NCBI GenBank assembly: GCA_001414345.1
Contig: LLCB01000055.1
Location: 62,001-126,000, forward strand
Direction of reading: 5' to 3'
DNA from: Hymenoscyphus infarciens
Lineage: Eukaryota; Ascomycota; Leotiomycetes; Helotiales; Helotiaceae
Length of the DNA stretch: 64,000 bases
Shown here piece after piece: positions 11,074 through 22,544 of the stretch. The position numbers and the translations under genes are program-made. How positions within the stretch are numbered: position 1 is the stretch's first letter; each line of letters opens with the position of its first letter. Below the pieces are notes generated by a model, which was not told where the DNA came from, did no database searches, and saw nothing but the letters and a program-made list of their open reading frames with translations.

Positions 11074-12556
11074 GTCATTATGTCAGGTTAACATGGAAGT
11101 TCCTTACAAATATCGAGTCATTTCGCCACAGCGTTTTCTGGCGGTTTAGCGCTTCTGGCCAATCATTAGCGTGCATATTTCGGCATTAGAACAGGTGTAC
11201 ATTGTACGCAGGGCATTGAATCTCAACGGATGGAGGGTGTTTGGGAGTCTATTTTGTCAGAATATTGCCTACGGGCCTTTCTTTTTACTTTTCGTACTGT
11301 GGGAGTGGGATACATCACAAGAGAATTTTTCTTTGAAAGGGGTTTCTCTGCGGAGGTCTTCTTTTCGATATTTTCCATGCTGAGGATTATGAGCCTTTGA
11401 ATGGATGGGAGGTTTTTCATCACGATAAGAGTTACCAGGGAATAACCTGGGATTTTATATAAAAAAGCATTACGTGTACATAGGGCAGTTTCTGGAGATT
11501 ACTTCGAGGAGTGTTTCTCGGTCAGTAAATAGTCCTAATACAAAAAGTACATAAAACCGAGTTGATTTCCAAATGAAGGGCGAGATCTATTAATGCTTCC
11601 GAAAGACTTTAGGAACCCAAAAACCTCTCAAAGTAAGCACTTTCCTGAGATAGAAGCAAAATCCTTCTGTGGTATTTTCTTGCTTTTTTTGTGTGTGTGT
11701 GGATGTTCCAAAGTGTTGTTTTGGGTTCTCAATAGAAGTTCAAGTGAATTCTCTATGGTTTCTTCGGAGACTTAGGGTATTCATTAATTGGTGGTTGGTA
11801 GAATTGTTCTTATGAGTTCTTTTCTCTAGGTTTTCCTTTATCCTTTTTGTCTTTTGTTCAAGATACTTTAGAAGAGTCAGAAATTCAAGTTTTAGTTTTT
11901 TTTAAGACTTTTCTACTTTTGTATTACTAAGGCATTTGTTGAGTAAATATGGCTTCCCATCAGTTTTTTCGATATCTCTTAGTTATTTGCTGACAGAAGA
12001 TAGAATCCTAGAGTCGACAACTATAAGAATCCACTCAGCGAAAATTTCGAGTCGTCTGAATCAGGCTTATTACCGTCTTGCTTACTTACTTATTCCATTT
12101 TTCCATCTACACTCCTGTGGTTCTGATTGTAAGAGATTTGGACACTGATCTCCGTCACACTCTTGACAAATAGTTGCATTAAATAGTTTAGGGTAATTGG
12201 AACTGAGAAGGTTTAGACAAACCAGGATATTGATGAGCCCAATTCTCCTAGAAATTCCCCATTAATATCTATAGTTTACCGAGAATAGTTGCACTTAAAG
12301 ACGGGAAGGGTTTGGATAGAAGTGTTTGGGTGTCTAATTAACTCTACCCAAGCCTTTGGATAGCACTCTTCATGTAAACACTTCACTCGAAAGACACTCT
12401 AGACAGAGAATTTTTGGGAGTGTTGAGGTCCAAAGGTGCTAGACCACTTAACATCTTAATCTTTGAAATTGGTAAAGCTCAGACTCATACTCTGATTCAA
12501 AAATCAAAATTCAGAGCACTTTATTCGTTCTGTCCTTATTAATATCCAATTAGTCA
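11074..12556. other. Intergenic region, no gene seen
   Basis: About 1.5 kb of moderately AT-rich DNA that is not RIP-like (CA and TG are present). Several frames of 60-76 codons occur, without motifs. Nothing is called. Confidence 0.5.
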
Positions 12557-12908
12557 ATGCAGCTCCCATTCGCAAACTCGACTCCATGCTCGAGAACCAA
12601 CTCAGGTCAATCCAACAAAACCATCCCAGTCAATAAATTAGAGGTCCCCCCAAAACAGTTCTCTGCTGCATTTCAAAAGTGTCAATACCCCCAGATGTGC
12701 AAACCCCAATTCCAAGTCTTGAGAACCAGCTCACGTCAAACCCAAGATCCAAACCTAAAGAATCGCTATACCTGGAACGCAGTTTTCAGCGTGAAGGATC
12801 ACATTGAAGCCCAAACTATCAAAGGTCTGTCCGCAAATTCCTTTGCCATGCCAGCCGCAAACATCTTGGACAGCGCCGGCATATCCGCCCATGAAATAAG
12901 TAGATACT
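12557..12908 (+). pseudogene. Left part of a reading frame interrupted by the 6.85 kb element
   Basis: An open frame starts at ATG 12557 and runs without a stop to the transposon boundary at 12908, then into the terminal repeat. If the element and one copy of the ATACT duplication are removed, the frame continues for over 40 codons on the far side to a TAA at 19882-19884. No family is recognised. It could be a real gene knocked out by insertion or a chance frame; a combined open length near 160 codons is suggestive, not decisive. Confidence 0.35.
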
Positions 12909-13076
12909 TACGGCATCCCGTACGTACTAAAAGTCGGAATCGACTAAATCGCAAATCGCAAATCGCAAATCGCAAATCGCAAATCGTAAAGCTTAGATTT
13001 CTAAGTATATGGCCCTTTAGAGCTAAATCGTAAATCGTAAATCGTAAATCAATAAACGTAGATTTTTTAGAAGCTA
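12909..13076 (+). repeat. Left TIR with AAATCGY heptamer array
   Basis: Reverse complement of 19592-19755 with small differences. It contains about four tandem cgcaaat units (12950-12985) and three cgtaaat units (13025-13050). The outer tip keeps unmutated CpG, CA and TG. Confidence 0.85.
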
Positions 13077-13484
13077 TTTAGACGTAAATCGAAATACTTA
13101 AATTAGTAATCTCAAAGCTTAAAGTAAGGGTATTTATAATTCGTAATACTTAAATCGTAAGGCTTAAATCGTAAAATTTAAGTATAAGTAGGGGTAGAAA
13201 GTAGAAGGTAATATAGTATATATATATCTATTAAATATATACGTATTATAATCACTCACTACTTACTCTCTATTAATATATACTACTTAGTACTATATTA
13301 AATATAAGTATAATATAACTTTAAATCTATTATCTAAAACATTATAAATTATTAAAAGTAATATATATACTTAGTATAAATAATAATATTATATAAGTAT
13401 TTAATAAATAAGAGAGGAAAAGAGATAATTAAGACTTTTAATACTATAAGTATAGATATAATTTAACTTAAGAGTAAGAGATGC

Positions 13485-13560
13485 TAAGCCTAATTAGGTA
13501 ATTAGTATATAATTAGTAAAGTAGTATTTAAAGTACTTAAATAATCTTAAATTATAATTA
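13485..13560 (+). repeat. Internal direct repeat, left copy
   Basis: It matches 19249-19325 in the same orientation: gctaagcctaattaggtaat here against gctaaccttaattaggaaat there, both continuing to gcttaaataatcttaaat-like sequence that folds on itself. Direct copies 5.76 kb apart inside an inverted-repeat element could be decayed LTR edges of a nested retrotransposon, or subterminal motifs. It is too RIP-mutated to decide. Confidence 0.45.
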
Positions 13561-16045
13561 TTTAAGTACTTTAATAAAGAGGGTAAAGAGAGAGTAAAGG
13601 TAGTAAAAAGTAACTAAAAAGTAGTAATAAAATCAAAGTATTATAGATAATCCTCCTAGTATCTATATCTAAAGTATCTACTACTATATACTCTTACTTC
13701 TTATCCCTCTTCTTATTATACTTACTATATATAATCCCGACCTTTTTAGTAGTATAAGAGAGTTAATTAGTAAGGGTTATTTAAGAGAGAGTATCTCCTC
13801 TCTTTCTCTTTAAATTAAAGCTATTTATAGAAGTAATTATAGTAGTAGATATTATTTTGCTTACTAGTATATTTATAGATATAAGAGGAGTAGGTAAGGG
13901 CGAATCAGAGACCTTCTTATTAAGCTCTTAATCGAGTTTTAATTACTCTTCTTTATTAATTAATTTAAGCCTACTTTTAGTAATAGTAGTATTAATATTT
14001 ATATATAATTAAGTATCGAGATCCCTTATAATTTACTTATCTATATCTACCTATTATTATACTACCTTATCTACTCTCTTTAGTATATTTAACTTAGTAG
14101 GTGCTATTAAGCTCTCCTTCTCCTTATCCCCTATAAGAGGCGACGACGAGTATAAGCCTAGAGTTAATACTCCTTCGTTATTAACATCCTCCCCTATATC
14201 TATATCTATATCTATATCTTTACTTCTTATATTACTCTTAGAACCCTCTCTAGAATTATTATCTTTATTATCTTCCTCTTTTAAATAAGCGGCGATAATT
14301 ATAGAGCGGTCTTCTAAGTAAGCGGCGACAATTATAGATATCTCTAGAAGATTATCTAATTCTAAATCGTCTACTAATATTATACTTACTCTAGTACTAG
14401 TACTATCTCTTAGCGATAGTATAGGCCTAGTATCTCCCTCTCTATCTTAAGCGTTATCTTCGAGTATAATAGGCTTATCGTTAGGTACCTTAATAGATAC
14501 TAAGAGTTAAAGTAGAATTAGTAGCTCTTAAGTATCTTATAAGAGTATGATAGATTACCTCTTTTTAGAAGATTAAGGCTTGTTATTAGTATAGTTATTA
14601 AATACTACGTATACTTTATAGTACTTTTTATTAATAAGACCTTTTAGTAAATTAAAGTATTATATAAGAGCTTATACGTTATCTACCTCTTTATAATCTA
14701 TAGTACTTAATTGCTTAGCTTTCCTCTTCCTAATAGTAACGTTTATAGCTAGAAAGACGTCTTCTACCTTATTAGTAAGAAGTAGTATATTAATAGGATT
14801 CTGCTTACTAGGAGTAGAGATTATATAATAGATATCTTCTAAAAGCTTAATAGCGAACCTTTTAGCCTATATATTCTAGAGTACTAATTTAAAGTTAAAT
14901 AAATCCTTAAAGTTACTAGTAGGTAAGTAAGGTACCTAAAACAGAAAGTTATTATTAATTTATACTCTAACTATCTTACTACGTTATACTATAGAAGTAT
15001 ACGTAATTATAGAGATACTCTTAGTAGTAGAGAAGTTCTTAGTACTCGTTATATATATATAGATATATAGGGCTACTTGAATATAGATTTTAGTAATAGA
15101 GATAGGCTTTAGCACCTTATAAGTTAGAAGAGAAGGAGCTAGAGAGCCTATATTAATTAGTAGTATATACTAAATTTAAGAGTACTACTTACTTTTAGCC
15201 TTTTTCTTATTAAGAATAAATCTCTCTTTATATGCTTTTACTTTAATTATTTTAGTTTTACTAGAAGCTTTTATAAAAAAGGATTATCTAACCCTAGCCT
15301 TTTCCTCTTAGATAGCTCGCTCTCTAGCTACAGCTAATTTATCCTCCTTTTACTTAATAATAAGAGCAGAGTAGTTAGTAGTAGAACGTTCTATAGTAGC
15401 CTCTTACTTCCTCTTAGACTCTATAATTAACTGTTATTTCTTCTCCTAGCTATTAGAGCTTTATACTATAGCTTTTATAAGGTAGTCTTTTACTTTTTAT
15501 AAATAGTTCTTAATCTTATTATTAGAGGGCCTCTAAGAAAGCGTAGATACGTGATTTTCTAGAGTACTTACTAGGTTTACTAAGAAGTAATAAGAGTATA
15601 CTTTAAGCTTTAAACTCTTAAGATAAAGAGCCTAGACTTCTAAGTATTTAAGAGACTAATATTAAGGTATCTTAGCGTGTTTTTAGTATTATAGAGTAGT
15701 AGACGTAGAGCTTCTAAAAGTATAAGTAAAAGTAATAGAATAAAAGTAGGAAAATTAAGAGACTGTTCTACTTAAACTATATAACCTTCTATACCTCGCT
15801 TCTTACTTTTAGTACTATTTATAAGGCTCTAATATACTATTCTAACGTATATTAAATAATTACTAGTTATATAGTATATTATCCTCTACGAAGGCTAGGA
15901 CTTTATTTACTATTCTATAAGTATTTATAAGAGTAGACGTAAGTAAGGCTAGATGAAAGGATATTCTAATCTAAGCAACTACTTAGAGGCTAGCTTAGAA
16001 ACCTCCTCTAAGGACTAAGGAGGTTCTAAAAGTAAGTAATCGACG

Positions 16046-16303
16046 CTAAGCCTAATTCGTAAATTATTTACTACTACTAATAAAAGTTAGTAATCTATAT
16101 ACTTAAAATAGCCTAAAAACATAATATTCTAAATTAATTCTTTTACCTTTAATTTAGGTATAGAATAGTGTTATTTATATTTATAAAGCTAACTAGAACT
16201 TAATAGACGTAGAACCTATAATATTATAATTTTTTAAAGATTTAAGAGTCTAAGATTACTAACTTTTATTAGTAGTAGTAAGTAATTTACGAATTAGGCT
16301 TAG
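16046..16303. mobile_element. 258-bp nested inverted-repeat (MITE-like) element
   Basis: Both ends carry ctaagcctaattcgtaaatt followed by tactactactaataaaagttagtaatct, in inverted orientation. The arms are roughly 50 bp and differ at about one position. The centre is about 150 bp of AT-rich DNA without a reading frame. High arm identity in an otherwise scrambled region suggests a younger insertion, or arms that RIP mutated in step. Confidence 0.7.
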
Positions 16304-19248
16304 TACTAACAGTCGTAGTTAGTAGGTTTACTTTACTAAAATCCCTCTCTTTAGACACTTAGAGAATTATATATCTATAACTATATCTATAACCTTATAT
16401 AAATTACTTCTAATTTTAATTAAAAGTTGATAAACATGTCTATTCCTCTCTAGAGTTATATTAAGCCTTTTTTTATACTTGAAATATATGAATTTTAGAC
16501 CTAGGGCTTAGCTTATATTTAGTATAGGTTTATTCCTAGTTTAGTATATTTATTTACTTATTAATTATAGATAGTAAAAGCGATGCTACTAGCTAACTCT
16601 CTACGCCTTTTATAGATAGTAATATATACTTCCTTTATTATATTACTCTCTATTAACGTTCTATTTACCCTAGCTAGTAGGTAATTATAATTATAGACTA
16701 CTATAGAGTCTATAGTTAGTTAGTAGATTATAATACTATAATCCTAGAGTTACTACTACGACTAGGGATATATATTAAGTATAAGGTTACTAATAGAGAG
16801 AAGAGGGATTAAGGATTTAAGACCTTACTCTTTAAATAGACTTAAGAGACTATCTTTTAATAGACGACCTAGGATTAGAATTATTAAGGCCCTCTACTAT
16901 AATAACAACGTTTAATACTATCTATTAGTAGGAGGGCTCTATAAAGGAGGAGGCCTAATCCTAAGAATGAATTAGTAGCCTCTAAGGTAGATTAATTAAA
17001 TATAAATTTATTTACTAATATCTGTTCTTAAATCTCCTTTTAAATTATCTTTAACTAGTGAGATATACTTATTAGTTATATACTCTCTTAAATCCTTATC
17101 TAATTCTACTAAACTATTATTATCTAACTCTTTTAATTCCTTATCTAAGAAGTTATTATTATATAGATAATCTAGTACTACGTTCGTTACTTAATCGCTC
17201 TTACCTTTGTTATTAAAGTATATGCTAAATTTATCTTAATTAGCCTTTCTAGCTTCCTTTAATTCTTAAGCTACTTTAGAGCATAGCTCTTACTTATATA
17301 CTCCCTCTAGCTTACCTAAAAGGCCTAATTCTATTAAATTACCTTCTTAGATATACGTTAATAATTCTACTCTTAAATCTAAGTATGCTATAATATGAGT
17401 TTCTCTCTCTTTAGTATATATTATCTTGTTAATTAGTAGTATATATCTATATACTAATAATTTTATTTTATACTACTCTAGGGTTACCTAAGGTAAATAT
17501 ATATTAATATTCTAATTCTTATATAATTCCTAAAGCTTAGTAAGCTTCTTAGCGAGCACTTTAATACTATAATCCTTTACTAGATACTCTTTACTCTTAG
17601 AATAGTAAAAGTTAGTCTATAGTACTTCTAGTATCTTATACTCTTAATTAGTATTAGTACGAATATAATAGCGATTCTATATATATATAAACGTTTAAAG
17701 CTTCTTTTAGATAATTGAAATATATATATATAATATAGTAATTATATTAAGGAGGCTCTTTTTAGAAAATAACCTCTTTTTATAGATGTCTTAGAAGTAT
17801 ATCTTCTACTTATTTAAGAACCCTTTTACGAGCTGTTCTTACTAAGCTTTAATATATTAGTTAGCTATAGAAGTATTAAACTAATATAGATTTAAAAATT
17901 AGTATAGCTTCTTACTACTTTCTATAGCTTATTGTTAACGAAGTATATAGTAAGTATCCGCTACTATTAGAGATTCTAATTCTTAATCTAATTATATATA
18001 GTATAGTATCTTTCTAAGGCTACTTATAGTGTCGCTGTATTATTATAGAGTAGATACTACTATATTATTCAAGATACTATAATAGCTTTAAGAGAGAAAT
18101 CAAGTATAGGTATTAATACTAGTATATATCTTAATACTAACGAACCTTAATTTATAATATCTATTAATACTTTATATAAAATTAGGCCCTAGTATAATAT
18201 ATTTACTATAAGTATTCTTAATCTCTTATAACCTACGATTATATCTCTTCTTATTAACCTTTAATAGTGCTTTTTAAATCTTATTCTAGCTCTATCTTTT
18301 ATCTCTATCTCTATTAATACTATAAGTATTAAGGTATATATAGAGGAACCTAAGGCTAAAGCTCTTTATAATACTAAAGTAGCTATATTTATAGATCTTA
18401 TACTAAAGGATAGCCTCTAGCTTTTTACGCTCTTCTTATATAAGGAACTTTTAACGTTGAAGGCTTATTTTAAATTATAACCTTTAGAGCCTTTAAGACT
18501 TAATTATAAAGCTCTTATGATTTAACATATATACTATACTTGAATTAGATAATCCTATATCTTTAAAGAGATATACTACTTATATATATAAGGTAGAAGT
18601 AGTCTTACTTTTTTTATACTAGCGAAGGTTCTACCTTATATTAATTTAGAGCTTAAGAGTGGTATTAGAGACGTTAATATTATACTTACTTTTAAGAATA
18701 TTATATATCTCTTAAGTAAGGACTTCCTTTTAGTATAACTCCTCTATAAACACCTTATATAGCTCTAAATTAATAAACTAACGTAGTATATTTAGGCTTC
18801 TATTATACGCTTAAAATCGCTCTTTTTATACTTCTTACTATATAGAGCCGCTACTAGAGCTTGTTCTCTTCTTTCTCTTATTATTATTAGTACTCGAATT
18901 TAAGAGAGAAGAGGGAGTATATATAGTAGTAGAATAGTACTTTCGAAGGAAGGAATAATATAGAGTAGTATTTAAAGGAAGAAGCGACTAATTTAATTTA
19001 TCTTAAGAGGTTCTACTACTAAGGATATCGTACTTTAATAAATATTTAAGGCTATTATTAGAGCTTATTCTCTTCCTTCTTCTATTATTATTAGTACTTG
19101 AATTTAAGAGAGGAGAGGGAGTATATATAGTAGTAGAATAGTACTTTTAAAAGAAGGAATAATAAGAAGTAGTATATAGTATTTAAAGGAAGGAGCGATA
19201 TAAGGGGGTTAGTATACGAGGTAAGTACACTTTCTAGCTTATAAAATA

Positions 19249-19325
19249 AATAGCGCTAACCTTAATTAGGAAATTAGTATACAATCGAGAAAAGTAGCTA
19301 AAAGTGCTTAAATAATCTTAAATTA
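19249..19325 (+). repeat. Internal direct repeat, right copy
   Basis: Partner of 13485-13560 in the same orientation. It continues into a palindrome (gcttaaataatcttaaat / agattatttaagc). Confidence 0.45.
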
Positions 19326-19591
19326 AGATTATTTAAGCTTTTAAAGCAAGCTAATTACTTTAATATTAAGTGATCTAGAGTAATTAGTTTAAAAAAGGCC
19401 TAGTTTTAAAATATAATTTAAGAACTTATTATAGTAATAAAAGTCGATTTATATAGTCTTTTTATATTATATACATATATCTCTTACTCTAATATATTTT
19501 AATTTAATATTTAATACCTTTTACAATTATTTATTAATTATATAACTTTTATAATTTACAATTTATAATTTACAATTTATAATTTAGCCTC

Positions 19592-19755
19592 TAAAAAATC
19601 TACGTTTATTAATTTATAATTTACGATTTACGATTTAGCTCTAAAGGGCTATATACTTAGAAATCTAAGCTTTACGATTTGCGATTTACGATTTACGATT
19701 TGCGATTTACGATTTAGTCGTCGTTTCCGACTTTTGGTATGTACGGGACGCCCTA
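19592..19755 (-). repeat. Right TIR with AAATCGY heptamer array
   Basis: Mirror of the left arm. It holds tandem gatttac/gatttgc heptamers (19676-19720) and ends ...GGGACGCCCTA at 19755 before the ATACT duplication. Confidence 0.85.
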
Positions 19756-19760
19756 ATACT

Positions 19761-19884
19761 TGAGTGGGCTCTATGGTATCGTTACAAACAGTAACCGATG
19801 CTTGTCCGATACATGTAATAATTTGGCAAGTACGGGGAGGAATTACAAAGGCTCTTTGTTGGCTTATCAGTACCTCGATGTTTA
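19761..19884 (+). pseudogene. Right part of the interrupted reading frame
   Basis: It continues the frame of 12557-12908 once the element and one ATACT copy are removed. It is open for about 40 codons and then stops at TAA 19882-19884. No motif is recognised. It supports, but does not prove, that the transposon split a coding sequence. Confidence 0.3.
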
Positions 19885-21156
19885 AGCCTGCATTAATGTT
19901 TGCGGTTGGAAGCCTGTGGTTTGAGTCAGCGGTTCTATCGATGGAGTGGTCCTTTTAGCTTTCTCAGACTTCGGAATTTGCGTTGGTCTCTTTTTTCAAC
20001 AGATTGGGGGGCTTAAGAAGAATGTTTGCCCCCTCGCTTAAACGTTTGAGTAAGAATTAGACTTACCATCCATGGGCATCAGGCATATCCGAGCAGCACC
20101 AGACTGATTCCTAAGCAAGGTTTAGAGGTGAAAATTGGAAAGATGCAATAAATGGGTATTCACTTGGGCACGCTTTCTCAAGGCTGATACATCAATGGCC
20201 TTATCAAGATGTACGACAGAGCTTTCGACTACGGCAGAGGTATCAACACTTTGTTGAGGAAGGGCTTGAACCTGGAAGTGAAATATCAATACGGGAGTTG
20301 CCAAACGGCGATGTGTATCCTTACATATGCGAGAAGTCTCGAAAGGCTTGAGATTAAAGTAGTGAATTGCATGGTTTTGTTGCAACTGTTGGGAGAGTGT
20401 GTATTGGAGGATTGCCGGTTGTTGTGTTGCTCGAATGTAAGATTACAATTACAATTGGAGAACAAAAAGGTCGGGTAGCCAAGTGTAAGTCTCCTGTTTT
20501 GAGAGCTCAAAGAAGAGTTGTTGTTGAAGGAAATAACTCATAAGACCTTCAGCACTAGCTTTTATACTTTAGAAGAGTGGCTTAGCTGTAATCGCTTACT
20601 GACTTGTAAGTTGCCAATCAAATCAAATTATGATGAAATCAGTTCAAGAACTTCGGTAATAGTCGGTTCCCTTTGTCCCGCGCAGGAGGGGATTTGTCAA
20701 GAATTGGAAGTCATGGAAGAAATTAGCGAATGACAAGACTAAGAGTCAGTTGCCTTTCCTTAAAGTAATCCTCTCTGGGGCTTCTGGCTTCAGAATTTGC
20801 TTTGATTCCTCTGTTTTGATGTGCTTTTATTTCTTTGATTATGAGCTATGTTCCAATTGATCATCTAATACCTGTTATGTGAATTCAGAGGGGTGCAAAA
20901 GGCCAAGAGCAGCAAATTAGGCGCTGTAGCTCGCTGTTTTCCATAACAAGGATAACTTCAATGTCAAGCATTATTGTACAAATAGATTCCCTGAATCCCT
21001 TTTTCCGCTGCCTGATTTACAGGGAAACAATCTTTCGAAGAAGTCATCCCCTTCAACTCAGTTGGTGGGGTTTTTGTCTGTGCATAGATGCAATTCACGC
21101 ATGCTTGTTATTGTTGAACTCATCTGACCTCCTCAACCTGAACACCAACACACAAT
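19885..21156. other. Non-RIPed intergenic DNA, no assured gene
   Basis: About 1.3 kb with short frames on both strands, 87-91 codons at most, and none with a recognised domain. A minus-strand frame at 20122-20385 has a protein-like composition (LDKAIDVSALRKRAQVN) but no start or splice context that convinces me. It may contain decayed gene fragments. Confidence 0.4.
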
Positions 21157-21668
21157 ATGGCAAGCTACCAGGGGGACCCCGTATTGCAGCTATCGCTTTG
21201 CAAGGGCGATTCGGCTTCTTCTCAACTAGTCCCTGAACACCCTCTAGCCGCATCTGCTGACCCAAACACCACCAAAGATTCTTCCGAAAGTAAGCCAAAT
21301 GTCGCTGTTGCAAAACCCCTAAGAAAACTGACAATGCCATAGACAAAAAGACCAAAGATGGAGACGAGAACTCACCACGTCTCAATTGGACCGCTGAGAT
21401 GATGAAAGCACTTGTTGAGGAATGCTGCGCACAATTCAAGGCAGCAGAAAATAATAAGAGAGCTAGATTCAAGCCCGATTCATAGCCTACTATCTTTAAA
21501 AACTTCCGCAGTGTTGTTTCAGATAGTCAGAAGTCACTTTTGAATGTCAAGCATTGTAGAAACAAGTGGATATGGTTCAAAGATACGTGGAAGAACTTCC
21601 TGGCTTGCGAGGGCCCCCCCAGGTCTCGCATGGAACATAGAGAGAGAGCTATTCGAGGGAAACGATAA
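21157..21668 (+). pseudogene. Myb/SANT-like DNA-binding domain protein, broken
   Basis: An ATG at 21157 opens a frame that shifts near 21315-21325 (a run of C) into the frame encoding LNWTAEMMKALVEECCAQF, then RARFKPDS, a TAG stop where a Trp is expected, then PTIFKNFRSVV, LNVKHCRNKWIWFKDTWKNF. That order is the Myb/SANT-like (Myb_DNA-bind_3) pattern of fungal and plant proteins, often linked to transposon-derived genes. The in-frame TAG at 21484-21486 is what TGG becomes when the CpA on the other strand is RIP-mutated. The homology ends near 21640, and the frame closes at 21666-21668. The frameshift could instead be an unrecognised intron, but the stop argues for a pseudogene. Confidence 0.6.
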
Positions 21669-22544
21669 CTCATGGTATCGCCTAGTCCAGGTAAATATTA
21701 ACTTAAATTGCTTTATTGCAGTGTTGGATGTTGCTAGATACATTCTTCTACGAGACAACCAAGATCGACTAACTTCCAAACAACTTGCATTCGCATTCAA
21801 AAGGATTGTTTGTATTGAGGCAAAAGCACGAGCAGTTGCAAAGATACCCAGAGGAGAGCCACGCGTTCGCTTTTTGGGGCTTGTTACTGGAGACCAGGTT
21901 TTGTAAAAGTTTCTGATTTGCCTCTCGGTTCTTGACTTATGGGTGCCATTACTGTTTATTGGACAGAGAAGCGTGGGAAAGAAATGTATTTGCTTAGTAT
22001 TTGCGTTAAATACCATGCTTTTTACATCCGAATCGACTAAATGTGTTCTTAAATAAGTTGCTGAGAGATGTTGGGAAACATGTTCAATATTAAACTTTTT
22101 AGGGGTAGGAAGACAATAGGCTTTTGCTTGTACTCCGCGTATGTATAGAAGAAAGAAATGAATTCTTACATGAAGTGGTCCAGAAGTGGGAGTAGAGCGA
22201 AGAGGGGAAAACGGCAAATTATGTCAAAAGTTCTGGTAAAAGTTCAAAATATGACCGTTTTAAAGAAATCTTCTACTGAATAATATTATCTCAAGTGAAC
22301 GTGTTAACAGAGAGAGCGAGCAAGGCACAAATACCCAAAAAATTCAGACAGGGATTGCCAGGTTCGCTTAGTAAGGGCCGACTGCTTGGACATGAATCCT
22401 TCAAGGGACACTCAACCTCATCGCGTCAGTAGTCAGCTCAAATTTAGGACTTATAGCAAAACAGTTCCGTGGCTTGAGAAGCGAGCGAAATGATCTGCAC
22501 GACGCTGTAAACTGGTCTGATGAATACGCCACCCTTTCGGCACC
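21669..22544. other. Intergenic region upstream of the LCCL gene
   Basis: About 0.9 kb. A 227-codon minus-strand frame overlaps here (21534-22217), but it has no motif and no start context, and I read it as chance. The promoter of the LCCL-domain gene should lie in 22250-22540. Confidence 0.45.

Larger units (their letters stand above)
12909..19755. mobile_element. 6.85 kb DNA-transposon-like element with long TIRs, RIP-destroyed
   Basis: The ends are inverted repeats of about 165 bp: left TACGGCATCCCGTAC and right (reverse complement) TAGGGCGTCCCGTAC. A perfect ATACT flanks both sides (12904-12908 and 19756-19760), a probable 5-bp target-site duplication. Just inside the tips both arms carry tandem AAATCGC/AAATCGT heptamers, then the words aagcttagatttctaagtata and ctttagagctaaatcg. 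The 6.5 kb interior is AT-rich, nearly free of CA/TG and has no reading frame above about 60 codons, so any transposase is lost. It contains a 258-bp nested inverted-repeat element (16046-16303) and a pair of direct repeats 5.76 kb apart. The superfamily is not assigned. Its size suggests an autonomous ancestor or several nested insertions. Confidence 0.85.

Noticed and set aside
12940..13060. AAATCGY heptamer array as a possible CRISPR or satellite
   Set aside because: Too short and without spacers, and mirrored at 19.6-19.7 kb, so it is part of terminal inverted repeats. CRISPR is not expected in a fungus.
21534..22217. 227-codon minus-strand frame
   Set aside because: No domain, and it overlaps the Myb/SANT-like remnant on the other strand; probably chance.
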